Assembly (NCBI GenBank): GCA_021819825.1 | Contig: JAKAEZ010000008.1 | Location: 1 to 64,000, forward strand | Source: Planctomycetota bacterium | GTDB lineage: Bacteria; Planctomycetota; Phycisphaerae; WQYP01 | Length of the DNA: 64,000 nucleotides | Direction: 5' to 3' | Shown here: positions 34,591 to 43,617 of the stretch, piece after piece | Position numbering within the stretch: position 1 is the stretch's first letter | Layout: each line of letters begins with the position of its first letter | Made by a program: the position numbers and the translations under genes | Notes under the pieces: model-generated | The model's input: only the letters and a program-made list of their open reading frames with translations | Told to the model about the DNA's origin: nothing | The model's database searches: none

Positions 34591-36507
34591 ATGCGGACAT
34601 CGTTATTTCGATCAGCGGTAATATTACTGGCTACGGGATTATCCACCACGGCCGTTCGGGCCGTACAGAATCGTACCACGATTCCGGCCAGCACGTTAGG
34701 CCTGATTCCGCTGCCACGAAACGTTACTGCTTATGCCGCCAGATGGAAACTTCCCGCGACGATTCGTGTTTCTGCGAACAACACGGCGGAACATAACGTC
34801 GGGCTTTTTCTGCAACGCTTTCTTAAACCCCGAGGAATTACTGTAACATTTGCCGCAACTGGCCGCGGGTCGATCAGGCTTTCCACCACCGCCAACAATA
34901 GTCAACTTGGTCGTGAAGGCTACCGGTTGAATATTTCCAGCCATGGAGCCGCCCTTAGCGCCAATACGGGCCGTGGCCTGTTTTATGCCCTGCAAACATT
35001 CGAGCAGTTATTTAACCCGGCCAAGCCATCGGATAATGCCATTCATGAAGTTTCAATTTCCGATTGGCCACGCTATCACTGGCGCGGCATATTACTGGAT
35101 TGTTCCCGCCACTTTTTTCCGGTGCCGGTGGTGGAAAAATTTATTCGTGTCGCGGCCCATTACAAGCTCAATGTCTTTCACTGGCATTTAACCGACGACC
35201 AGGGATGGAGAATTCAAATTCCGCAATATCCCCTGCTGACTAAAATCGGAGCTTGGCGGGCCGGTACAGAAATGCATCTGAACCCGCATGATATTGATCA
35301 CAATCGCTATGGCGGCTTTTACACCGATGCGCAAATTCGAAAGATCGTCGCTTATGCCCAACGCCGTTATGTCACGGTTGTACCCGAGATTGATATTCCT
35401 GGTCATTGCACCGCGGCTCTGGCGGCGTATCCGTGGCTGGCTGCGGCCAAGGGGCCATTTCATGTGCGGGAGACATGGGGAATCAGCAACGTGCCTTTAA
35501 GTCCCAGCGCCCGAACTTTCCATTTTTTAGATATTGTCTTCGGCGATTTAGTGGATTTGTTTCCAAGCCGATATATTCATCTGGGTGGTGATGAGGTTTC
35601 AGCCCAGGCCATGAAAGCATGGGAGCACGATCCCGCCGCGGAGAAGATCATGCGGCAACGCCATTGGTCAGCAGCGCAACTGCATGATTATTTTCCCTCA
35701 AGAATGGCGCGTTTTCTCTCTGCGCGGGGGCGGCGGGCCGTGGTTTGGAATGATGTGCCTGCTGCGGGCTTGCCTAAGGGCACCGTTATTGAATGTTGGA
35801 ACAGTTCAAGTATCGTAAATCAGGATGCCCGCTTGGGACACGACGTGATCGTCGCCGACGAATCCAGACTTTATTTTAACTTCTGCGAGGGGGACCCTAA
35901 ATACGTGCCACACGCGACGGGAGCGGTTGATACACTTCGGGAAACCTACAAGTTTAATCCATCATCTTTGCTGCCCGCATCCCTGCGCCATCGGCTGCTG
36001 GGTGCCGAAGGGTGCTTATGGGCGGAGGCTATAGCCACCGCGCACCATTTGTTTTACCAACTCTTGCCAAGGGAAATGGCCCTGGCGGAAATCAGTTGGA
36101 CGCCGTTAAAAGAACAGCATTACTCCAATTTTGTTAAACGCACCGCACGGCAGTATCTCTGGTTGCGGGCCAATGGCTACAACTTTCGGATTCCTCTGCC
36201 ATCGTTTCATTTTGCCGGCACCGACGCAACGTCAACGGCAACCCGCGATCCCCGCCATAACGCACTGCTGATTCAGAGCACACTACCAACGGGTCTGGTG
36301 CGCATCACCGATGCGGTTCCCGGCACGGTCATTTATTACACCCTCAATGGATCCATGCCCAATGCCCACTGCATCCGGTACGCCGGGCCTATTGCGGTAA
36401 AGTTTGCCCCCGGCAAGCCGATGGTGGTTCGTTGTGTGGCGATAGATTCATCCGGACAATCCAGTGCTCCCGCAAAATTAATTATTCAGCTAAAGAGCCA
36501 CCCCTGA
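34591..36507 (+). CDS. Beta-N-acetylhexosaminidase, GH20 (copy 1)
   Basis: GH20 enzymes remove terminal beta-linked GlcNAc or GalNAc by substrate-assisted catalysis. The 638-residue protein has a signal peptide (RSAVILLATGLSTTAVRA), then the N-terminal GH20b domain (LGLIPLPRNVTAY). The barrel has FHWHLTDDQGWRIQI and the catalytic pair Asp334-Glu335 in HLGGDEV. The C-terminus (about 540-635) is a small beta domain (TGLVRITDAVPGTVIYYTLNGSMP), like chitobiase C-terminal modules. It starts 11 bp after the transporter stop. A diverged tandem copy follows. Confidence 0.94.
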   Translation: MRTSLFRSAVILLATGLSTTAVRAVQNRTTIPASTLGLIPLPRNVTAYAARWKLPATIRVSANNTAEHNVGLFLQRFLKPRGITVTFAATGRGSIRLSTTANNSQLGREGYRLNISSHGAALSANTGRGLFYALQTFEQLFNPAKPSDNAIHEVSISDWPRYHWRGILLDCSRHFFPVPVVEKFIRVAAHYKLNVFHWHLTDDQGWRIQIPQYPLLTKIGAWRAGTEMHLNPHDIDHNRYGGFYTDAQIRKIVAYAQRRYVTVVPEIDIPGHCTAALAAYPWLAAAKGPFHVRETWGISNVPLSPSARTFHFLDIVFGDLVDLFPSRYIHLGGDEVSAQAMKAWEHDPAAEKIMRQRHWSAAQLHDYFPSRMARFLSARGRRAVVWNDVPAAGLPKGTVIECWNSSSIVNQDARLGHDVIVADESRLYFNFCEGDPKYVPHATGAVDTLRETYKFNPSSLLPASLRHRLLGAEGCLWAEAIATAHHLFYQLLPREMALAEISWTPLKEQHYSNFVKRTARQYLWLRANGYNFRIPLPSFHFAGTDATSTATRDPRHNALLIQSTLPTGLVRITDAVPGTVIYYTLNGSMPNAHCIRYAGPIAVKFAPGKPMVVRCVAIDSSGQSSAPAKLIIQLKSHP

Positions 36508-36684
36508 TACTTCCATCCGGGCTGGTGTGGCAAAGGAAAAAAAGCCATGATCATAATCGGTACATGTCAAAGGGATCGCTCAAAATACCGGCCGGCGGCT
36601 GCGTTTTTATGCGCGGCGAGCCATGTGCACCAGACGGTATCTCGTATTAAGTTCCAATGCGAACAACGTTTCAAACTTGCGTGC

Positions 36685-38631
36685 ATGACGTATAAGCGGA
36701 ATATATTGGAGAAAGCGGTTAATCCGCACACGTTAGCCCTTGGTGCCTTCGGTGTACTGCTGGCTATGACGCTGACCGGAGGAATCACCCGAGCGGCGGC
36801 ATCAAATGGCGATTTTTCTGTTACCAAACTGGGCCTTATACCGCTGCCCCGGCAGGTCGCCGCCTACAAGACCAAATGGCAAGTTCCGGCTTCGGTTCGC
36901 ATCGTCGCTGTCAATCCCGCGCAACGTCATGTTGCCCACTTTTTGCTACGCTTTCTGAAAAGGCGCGGCATTGCCGCAAAAATCGCTTCTACCGGCCCGG
37001 CGCAGATCACACTTTCCACTGCGGCTGCCGATCCACAACTTGGCCACGAGGGCTACCGGCTTGAGGTCACCCGTCACGGGGCGGCACTTTCCGCCAATAC
37101 CGGCCATGGCCTGTTTTACGCCCTGCAAACTTTTGAACAGTTATTTAATCCCGCCCAACCAACCGATAACGCCATCCATGATGTCGTCATTACCGATTGG
37201 CCGCGATATCGCTGGCGCGGCGTCATGCTGGATTGCGTACGTCATTTTTTTCCGGTGCCTGTGGTGGAAAAATTTATTCGCGTGGCGGCACATTACAAGC
37301 TGAATATCTTTCACTGGCATCTAACCGATGATCAGGGATGGCGTATTGAAATACCGCAATATCCCCAGTTAACCACCATCGGTGCCTGGCGGCCGAATGC
37401 CACGCCTTTCTGCAGTCCGCCCGCCGCCCCCGATGGCCCGCGCTACGGAGGCTTTTATACCGACGCCCAGATCGAGTCGGTTGTGAATTATGCGCGCCGA
37501 CGCGGTATAATCGTTGTCCCCGAAATAGACATTCCCGGTCATGGAAGAGCGGCCATTGCATCTTATTTATGGCTGGCGGACGCTAAAACCATGCCCCCGA
37601 TTAATACCCCTTTAAGCCCAAGTCCACGGACGTTTCATTTTCTCAAAATCGTCTTTGGCGATTTGGTTTCTCTTTTTCCAGGTAAATTCATCCATCTTGG
37701 AGGCGATGAAGTAAATTTACAGGCGTGGCTGCATGATCTGGCGGCGGAACAACTCATGCGGCAGCGACACTGGACGCTAAACCAAGTCCATGATTATTTT
37801 GCCCGCAGATTAGCCCGTTTTTTGGCCTCTAAAGGGCGACGGGCCGTGGTTTGGAATGATGTACCCGCCCAGTATCTGCCGAGGGGCGCGGTGATCGAAT
37901 GTTGGAGCTGGAACAGCTCGAATATTGTTCTTAAGGATGCCCGCCTGGGGCATGATGTGATTGTCGCCTGGAGTAGAAAACTGTATTTCAATCATTCTCA
38001 GGGGGACCTCAAGTATGAACCCCATCCCGTGGGTGGAATTGATACCCTACGGGAAACCTACAATTTTAATCCCTCCTCTTTGCTGCCAAAGACATTGCGG
38101 CAACGGCTTCGTGGCGCGGAGGCCTGCCTCTGGACCGAGGCTATTCCCACTGCACACCATTTGTTTTACCAACTCTTGCCAAGGGAAATGGCCCTGGCGG
38201 AAATCAGTTGGACGCCGTTACAAGAACAGCGTTACTCCAATTTTGTTAAACGCACCGCACGGCAGTACCTCTGGTTGCGGGCCAATCACTATAATTTCCG
38301 CATTCCGCCGCCGTCGTTCCATTTCACCGCCAGCGGCCCTTCGTTCACCGCCACCCGCGATCCCAGCCATAACGCGCTGGACATTCATACTGCTTCTGCC
38401 AGCGGTTTAGTGCGGATCACCGATCCGGTACCCGGCGCAAAGATTTATTACACCCGCAACGGCCTGCTTCCTAATTCTCATTCAACCCCATACACCGGCG
38501 CGATTGCTCTGCCAATAATATCCGGCAAGCCGCTGGTATTGCGCGGTGTTGCCGTTGATCCATCGGGCCGCTCCAGCGCCCCATCCAGATTAGATATCAA
38601 TACAACTGACGCAACCGGGCATGCACCATAG
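36685..38631 (+). CDS. Beta-N-acetylhexosaminidase, GH20 (copy 2)
   Basis: This tandem paralogue is about 648 residues from ATG 36685, where a signal peptide begins (LALGAFGVLLAMTLTGGITRAAA). The open frame extends to 36547, but that part is not signal-like. Landmarks repeat copy 1: LGLIPLPRQVAAY, FHWHLTDDQGWRIEI, catalytic Asp341-Glu342 in HLGGDEV, and a C-terminal chitobiase-like beta domain. The loop after IGAWR differs (NATPFCSPPAAPDGP here), so linkage or sugar preference may differ. One 132-bp stretch is almost identical to copy 1. Confidence 0.93.
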   Translation: MTYKRNILEKAVNPHTLALGAFGVLLAMTLTGGITRAAASNGDFSVTKLGLIPLPRQVAAYKTKWQVPASVRIVAVNPAQRHVAHFLLRFLKRRGIAAKIASTGPAQITLSTAAADPQLGHEGYRLEVTRHGAALSANTGHGLFYALQTFEQLFNPAQPTDNAIHDVVITDWPRYRWRGVMLDCVRHFFPVPVVEKFIRVAAHYKLNIFHWHLTDDQGWRIEIPQYPQLTTIGAWRPNATPFCSPPAAPDGPRYGGFYTDAQIESVVNYARRRGIIVVPEIDIPGHGRAAIASYLWLADAKTMPPINTPLSPSPRTFHFLKIVFGDLVSLFPGKFIHLGGDEVNLQAWLHDLAAEQLMRQRHWTLNQVHDYFARRLARFLASKGRRAVVWNDVPAQYLPRGAVIECWSWNSSNIVLKDARLGHDVIVAWSRKLYFNHSQGDLKYEPHPVGGIDTLRETYNFNPSSLLPKTLRQRLRGAEACLWTEAIPTAHHLFYQLLPREMALAEISWTPLQEQRYSNFVKRTARQYLWLRANHYNFRIPPPSFHFTASGPSFTATRDPSHNALDIHTASASGLVRITDPVPGAKIYYTRNGLLPNSHSTPYTGAIALPIISGKPLVLRGVAVDPSGRSSAPSRLDINTTDATGHAP

Positions 38632-38691
38632 TTATTTTTGGACATTAAAAGGGTTTTATTCAACCCCCAAACCGCTAAAAGGAGTTTATCT

Positions 38692-40716
38692 ATGACACAG
38701 TTTTGGCAAACACGAGTACAGGTTATTGTTCGAGCCGGCTTCCGTGCTCTTATCGCGGCGGTATTTGTCGGGGCACCGCTGGCTGCGGCATCGCCGACGG
38801 CGCTACCGGCGTCAGGAAAATCAGGCCTGTTTACGCTTGGTAATAACAACATTTCATGGCGCGGTCAGCTTATCGGTGAAACACTCAAGAGAATAACTAT
38901 TTCCGATCATATCAGTCGCGGACGTCTCACGCTGACGGCTCCGTATTTTCGCATTACCCTGGGTAGTGGCCAGACGGTTACATCCTCTGACTTTACTTTT
39001 TCCCAGCCGCCAGTGATAAAGCCGCTTGCAATCCATAGCAACGCGCCCAAGCTCGCGGAGCATTTTGCGGGCCGGGAGTTTGTCGCCAATCTTACAGATC
39101 ACGCAGCGCAGCTTGCGGCCCGGGTTTCCGTGCGCCTTCGTCAAAAAGCCTGTTACCTGCGCGAGCGTATTGTACTATCTTCCCTTGGTGGGAAAATAAT
39201 CATCCAACGATTAACGCTTCTGCATCTGGCGATTCCTGGTGCCAGAGAAGTTGGAACGGTGGAGGGTTCTCCGATTGTCGTCGGAAATTTTTTCATGGGC
39301 TATGAAAATCCGATGGCCGATAATTCCGTCGGCCATGGATCGGTGGTAAAGTGTTCCTTCGGGCCTTACGCCATTTTAACACCCGGTAAATCTTTCGTTG
39401 GCAGTTGCGTCATTGGTGTTGTACCGCGAGATCAACTGCGCCGTGGCTTTATGGCCTATTTGAATATGGAACGCTGTCATCCATATCGTCCGTTTCTCCA
39501 CTTCAACTCATGGTACGACATCGGCGATGGTGCTAAATACGACCAAGCGCAATGCGTGCACGCCATCAATGCCATTGGAAAACAATTGGTTGTCAAGCGC
39601 GGGGTACATCTTGCTTCATTCCTCTTTGATGACGGTTGGGACAACAACAAGACACTCTGGGAATTTAACAGTGGTTTTCCCGACGGCTTTACCCCTCTGG
39701 ATAAAGCGGCGGCCCATTATCATGCCGGAGTGGGGGTTTGGCTTTCTCCCTGGGGAGGGTATGGTATTCCCAGACAACAGCGGTTGAAGTATGGAAAGCA
39801 ACAAGGCTTTGAAATAAACCGTTACGGCTTCGATCTGGCGGGGCCGAAATATTACCGCCGTTTCAGTGATATTTGCCTGCAGATGATCCGGAAATATCAT
39901 GTCAACATTTTCAAATTTGATGGCGTTGCGGCCGGTGACGGCAATCCTGTCCTGATGCGTGAAGGTGAAGCAATGTTGCGGTTGGATCGCGACCTGCGCA
40001 AAGCTGAACCTAACTTGTATATCAGCCAAACCACCGGCACCTGGGCTTCGCCTTTCTGGCTTTTATACGCCGATTCAATCTGGCGCGGCGGCATGGATCA
40101 CTCCTACGAAGGTGCCGGCTCGTTATGTCAGCAGTGGATCACCTATCGTGACGCCCAGACCTATCAAAATATCGTGCGGGCGGGACCTTTATATCCCTTA
40201 AATTCTTTAATGCTGCACGGCATTATTTATGGGAGATACAGCCCGCGGCTGGACCGGGAAAGCAACCGTGATTTTGCTGATCAAGTATGGTCATTCTTCG
40301 GCACCGGCACACAGTTGCAGGAACTTTACATTACGCCATCGCTGCTGAACACGTATGACTGGGATGTGCTGGCTCGCGCCGCGAAATGGGCCAATCGGAA
40401 CGCGCAGATTTTAAGCGACACCCATTGGATCGGCGGGAATCCCGCCAAGGGACAAATTTACGGATGGGCCTCCTGGCACGCCAATAAAGGCATACTGGTG
40501 CTGCGCAACCCCACCGCCAAGACGCTTCGAATTGCTTTAGATATTGGAAAAGTATTCCAGCTTCCGGCTGGAGCACAGAGCATCTACCGCCTTGAACCGG
40601 TACGCAAGCATTCAAATATTCGGCAAGCCATTACGGTGCGGGCCGGCACGCCGCACACATTTATTCTCAAAGGGTTCGCAGTGCGTGTATTGCAATCGGG
40701 CCAAAGTATCAACTAA
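38692..40716 (+). CDS. GH36-like alpha-galactosidase/alpha-N-acetylgalactosaminidase, secreted
   Basis: The 674-residue protein starts at ATG 38692, with AAAGGAG upstream and a signal peptide (AGFRALIAAVFVGAPLAAA). The barrel has FNSWYDIGDG, SFLFDDGWDNNKTLW and the likely nucleophile Asp in NIFKFDGVAAGDG. TGTWASPFWLLYADSIWRGG is also visible. This matches GH36/clan GH-D proteins, some of which are labelled enterotoxin in databases from memory of such annotation. It should cleave alpha-linked galactose or GalNAc. It closes the operon started at 28449. The specificity is inferred from the locus. Confidence 0.75.
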   Translation: MTQFWQTRVQVIVRAGFRALIAAVFVGAPLAAASPTALPASGKSGLFTLGNNNISWRGQLIGETLKRITISDHISRGRLTLTAPYFRITLGSGQTVTSSDFTFSQPPVIKPLAIHSNAPKLAEHFAGREFVANLTDHAAQLAARVSVRLRQKACYLRERIVLSSLGGKIIIQRLTLLHLAIPGAREVGTVEGSPIVVGNFFMGYENPMADNSVGHGSVVKCSFGPYAILTPGKSFVGSCVIGVVPRDQLRRGFMAYLNMERCHPYRPFLHFNSWYDIGDGAKYDQAQCVHAINAIGKQLVVKRGVHLASFLFDDGWDNNKTLWEFNSGFPDGFTPLDKAAAHYHAGVGVWLSPWGGYGIPRQQRLKYGKQQGFEINRYGFDLAGPKYYRRFSDICLQMIRKYHVNIFKFDGVAAGDGNPVLMREGEAMLRLDRDLRKAEPNLYISQTTGTWASPFWLLYADSIWRGGMDHSYEGAGSLCQQWITYRDAQTYQNIVRAGPLYPLNSLMLHGIIYGRYSPRLDRESNRDFADQVWSFFGTGTQLQELYITPSLLNTYDWDVLARAAKWANRNAQILSDTHWIGGNPAKGQIYGWASWHANKGILVLRNPTAKTLRIALDIGKVFQLPAGAQSIYRLEPVRKHSNIRQAITVRAGTPHTFILKGFAVRVLQSGQSIN

Positions 40717-40748
40717 GACAACAAATAATAGTGCATTTTTCTGGTCGT

Positions 40749-40819
40749 GTGCCGACGTTAAGAAAGAAAGTGAGTATTTTTCAGGGAGGACTTGACACTC
40801 ACTTTTTATTTGTTATAAT
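40749..40819 (+). promoter_or_regulatory. Consensus sigma-70-type promoter of the prepilin-GH114 operon
   Basis: TTGACA lies at 40792-40797 and TATAAT at 40814-40819 with a 16-bp spacer; both hexamers are perfect. The 12-mer GTGCCGACGTTA lies upstream at 40749-40760 and is shared with the nagB-like control region. ACTTTTTAT inside the spacer also matches one arm of the candidate ROK operator there. Confidence 0.85.
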
Positions 40820-40825
40820 AGTTAA

Positions 40826-41205
40826 GATAAATAGGGTTTCATCGCGGCTGGTTGCAACACGCTGAAACTTCGGGGCGGAAAAACGAGAAGAAACCCAAGG
40901 GTCCTATTTTTTCCGGAAACTTGACAGGTCCGGGAAACAGTTATGGGATTCAAGGGTATGCGGAAAATTCAAAACCAGAACGCGGTTTTGATGAAAATCC
41001 GCATGAATATGACGTAAATTGCCGTTGTCTAAGGCATGCGTCATGTGCTATTGTAAACTTGGCCAAGGCGGAGAAAAGCAAGAAAGGCCAACAGTCGAAG
41101 GGTGCTCCGCGTGGATGCGGAGGTTTAAGTGATGTTTCTTTATTTCCTGCTGCTTTGTGCCGCAGGGCCGCTATCCGCGCGGTTTGGCGGATATGGAGCA
41201 TGACC
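40826..41205 (+). promoter_or_regulatory. Structured leader upstream of the prepilin-like gene
   Basis: About 380 nt lie between the promoter and the first convincing start. A long hairpin is at 40958-41004. ATGCGGA pairs with TCCGCAT, and inside it TCAAAACC pairs with GGTTTTGA around loop AGAACGC. A second small hairpin, TCCGC-GTGGA-TGCGGA, lies near 41105-41121. The prepilin frame is open through most of this leader from 40852, but without a start signal. No known riboswitch class was matched. Confidence 0.5.
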
Positions 41206-42069
41206 ATGCCTTCTTTCGATTTTCGTCGCACGGAACACCTCCGTGACCGCAGTTCGGGCTTTACGCTCATTGAATTGCTGGTTGTTATTTCGATCATTGC
41301 CGTCCTGATTGCCTTCCTGCTACCCGCTCTGGCTGGCGCGTGGGCCCAAGCGAAGTTTATTGATTGTGGATCAAATTTGCGGTCGATTGGCCAAACCATG
41401 GCGATGTATTCACAAGAATACGCGGATCATTATCCGGCCTATTACGATGTGTACGTCGACGCTCATTCTCAGGGCGGCCCGGAAGGGCGTTACTGGTGGA
41501 ATGAAATGCTGGATCTGGGATATTTTGGTTCCGAGTCGGGGTCCAATGTTTCACCCAATGCAACGCCGTCCACGGGCAGCAAGGTTTTAGTTTGCCCTGC
41601 GGACACAACCCCCTATCTACCCGATGGATCAGCTTACCCGCAATTTGCATGCTCATACGGAATTAATTACTGGGTAAGCTTTGTCGACGGTCTCAATGGC
41701 TCAGTAACCGGGATTGATAATTATTACCCCCATCATATTTGGCCCCGAACTGTGGACATCAACAACCCTGGAAGCGTTGTGTTATGCAGCGAAAATGAAT
41801 GGGGCGGTATGATGGATTTTTGGTTCCCCAACTCCACGGTTCCTGTGACCCCAACGAATCCCGGATGGAACGCATGGGCTTGGCAGCGGCATCAGGAAAC
41901 CGGCTCGAATAAAGTTAATGTTGTCTGGTGTGACGGCCATGTTACCGGTGTAACTCAGACGGTCGGGCCTCCATTTCCTACCGTTGGTAAGGTTCTGGGG
42001 GTCGACGAAAATTATATTGTGGGCATTCGGGTTTTTGACTACAACGCGTATGCCGCGAACAACCCATGA
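41206..42069 (+). CDS. Prepilin-type N-methylation-domain protein (type II pseudopilin-like)
   Basis: The 287-residue protein begins at ATG 41206 (GGAG seven bases upstream). It has a class III signal, SSGFTLIELLVVISIIAVLIAFLLPAL. Prepilin peptidase would cut after the Gly and the Phe would be methylated. The C-terminal WCDGHVTGV element is typical of the planctomycete family of such proteins (DUF1559-like, H-x9-DG). The central domain has CPADTTPY. Such proteins are numerous in these bacteria and may form pseudopili or surface structures. Here it precedes a GH114-like enzyme, suggesting a link to polymer binding or export. Confidence 0.9.
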   Translation: MPSFDFRRTEHLRDRSSGFTLIELLVVISIIAVLIAFLLPALAGAWAQAKFIDCGSNLRSIGQTMAMYSQEYADHYPAYYDVYVDAHSQGGPEGRYWWNEMLDLGYFGSESGSNVSPNATPSTGSKVLVCPADTTPYLPDGSAYPQFACSYGINYWVSFVDGLNGSVTGIDNYYPHHIWPRTVDINNPGSVVLCSENEWGGMMDFWFPNSTVPVTPTNPGWNAWAWQRHQETGSNKVNVVWCDGHVTGVTQTVGPPFPTVGKVLGVDENYIVGIRVFDYNAYAANNP

Positions 42070-42125
42070 TATTGGCATATATTTGCGATTGGAATGTTAA
42101 TTAAAACGACTCGTAAGGATCAGGA

Positions 42126-43547
42126 ATGTCCAACAACAAGTTTATATCATCCCTCTACCTGCTGTGCGGAATCACGGTAGCAGCGGCAGCGGTAAACGTG
42201 GCACCCGCATCGACGCTGAAAATTGATGTGGTCCAACGCGGTGCTGACCTTGTAGTCACGACCACCGCAGCGCACCGCTCAACCTTTCACGCCGCCCGCG
42301 TTCAGATACTTATACATCTTTCCAAACACCGCAGTGGATACAGCGGTGCCCCCGGCGGCCCATTCGGCATTCTCGTCGAAGACAACATTGTATACCGCCA
42401 CCGCGGGCCGGCAGCGGCTTGGGGATGGAGTAAAATAGGCATCGCCGGTTCAATGCGCCATGGAAATTCGCTTCAAACCAAGATACATGCGTCATTGCTG
42501 GCAAAATCCGGTACGCCGAGACTTAATGAACAGTTGCGAATATTAGTTCGGCTCTTAACCAGCAAATGGAAATTAATTGCCACGGGGCATACAACCTACA
42601 CGCTTCCGCCGAAAGACCACGCTGCGAAATCCTCATCGCTTGCGTCTGCAATCGGCCACATCTCCTCCTATCCAAAACGTCTTTTGTCTCCCCGAAAACG
42701 CATGGCATCAGCCGAGAGCTATTACTGCTACTACGGCAACGGGGATGTCCGGCGGCTCGCAAAATACGATGCGGTGATTTTACATGTTCCGGAAATGTCT
42801 ACAGCAAATATCCGGCGACTCGATAAGCTGGGCGTTGTGACGTTGGGATACCTGGCCGTCGGCGAAACCTCCCGCCTGATGCACGGCAACGGCACCGGGC
42901 CGGGCGGATACGCCAGTTGGTACTTTGATCATCAGAAGCCTGGAGAACCGGATGAAAATAAGAATTGGCACAGCTACTACGCCAACTGCGGCGATCCTGC
43001 ATGGCGCGCAAGATGCTTGCGCAGCGCAGCCAAACTGCTTAATAAGGATGGCTTTTCAGGACTGTTTCTGGATTGCGTAAACAACTATGAACTCTACCCT
43101 CATACACGGGACCGGGCCGGCACGATCAAATTAATATCAGAACTTCGAGCACATTTTCCGCACGCGGTAATTGTCCTGAATCAAGGGTTCAAAATTCTGC
43201 CCAAGGTCGCGCCGTGGATTGACGGCGTAATGCTGGAGAGTTTTACGCTATCTTGGGAAGCACGGAAGGACGGCGTTAAGAGCTACGCAATTCAAAAGCC
43301 GTCGGCGCTTAATTGGTCATCCGCTCTGGTCCGAAATCGAATTGATCCGATACTCAGGCGGTATCCGCTTAAACTCCTTGCCTTGGATTACGCTTTGCCG
43401 ACGCAGACGCGGCGAATTCAGATGGCTGCCAATCGTGCGGCGACACTGGGGTGCTTGGAGGCGGTCGCTCCTATTGAACTTAATGAAGTTTATAACGAAT
43501 CATTGCAGGGCCACAGGGAGAGCAAATGGCTGCATCCAATTAAATGA
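42126..43547 (+). CDS. Secreted GH114-like endo-alpha-1,4-polygalactosaminidase
   Basis: The 473-residue protein has a signal peptide (LYLLCGITVAAAAVNVAPAS) and a beta-rich N-terminal domain to about residue 185. A barrel similar to GH114 follows. Family-like segments are KYDAVILHVPEM, LGVVTLGYLAVGETS with a conserved Glu, NCGDPAWRARCLRSAAKLL and GFSGLFLDCVNNYELYP with a conserved Asp. GH114 enzymes cut alpha-1,4-polygalactosamine such as fungal galactosaminogalactan. AGGATCAGGA lies upstream of the ATG. It sits between the prepilin-like gene and a PEP-CTERM gene. Activity is inferred from the fold and motifs. Confidence 0.75.
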   Translation: MSNNKFISSLYLLCGITVAAAAVNVAPASTLKIDVVQRGADLVVTTTAAHRSTFHAARVQILIHLSKHRSGYSGAPGGPFGILVEDNIVYRHRGPAAAWGWSKIGIAGSMRHGNSLQTKIHASLLAKSGTPRLNEQLRILVRLLTSKWKLIATGHTTYTLPPKDHAAKSSSLASAIGHISSYPKRLLSPRKRMASAESYYCYYGNGDVRRLAKYDAVILHVPEMSTANIRRLDKLGVVTLGYLAVGETSRLMHGNGTGPGGYASWYFDHQKPGEPDENKNWHSYYANCGDPAWRARCLRSAAKLLNKDGFSGLFLDCVNNYELYPHTRDRAGTIKLISELRAHFPHAVIVLNQGFKILPKVAPWIDGVMLESFTLSWEARKDGVKSYAIQKPSALNWSSALVRNRIDPILRRYPLKLLALDYALPTQTRRIQMAANRAATLGCLEAVAPIELNEVYNESLQGHRESKWLHPIK

Positions 43548-43617
43548 TACTTATGACTGATCGGCTCGCAATGCGCAAGCCGGGGTCTATCGTCTGTTCT
43601 TTTTCAGGAGTTCTTTT

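Noticed and set aside
40852-41205. Extended open frame upstream of the prepilin-like start
   Set aside because: The prepilin signal sequence begins at 41206 with its own ribosome site. The extension has no start signal and coincides with the hairpin leader.
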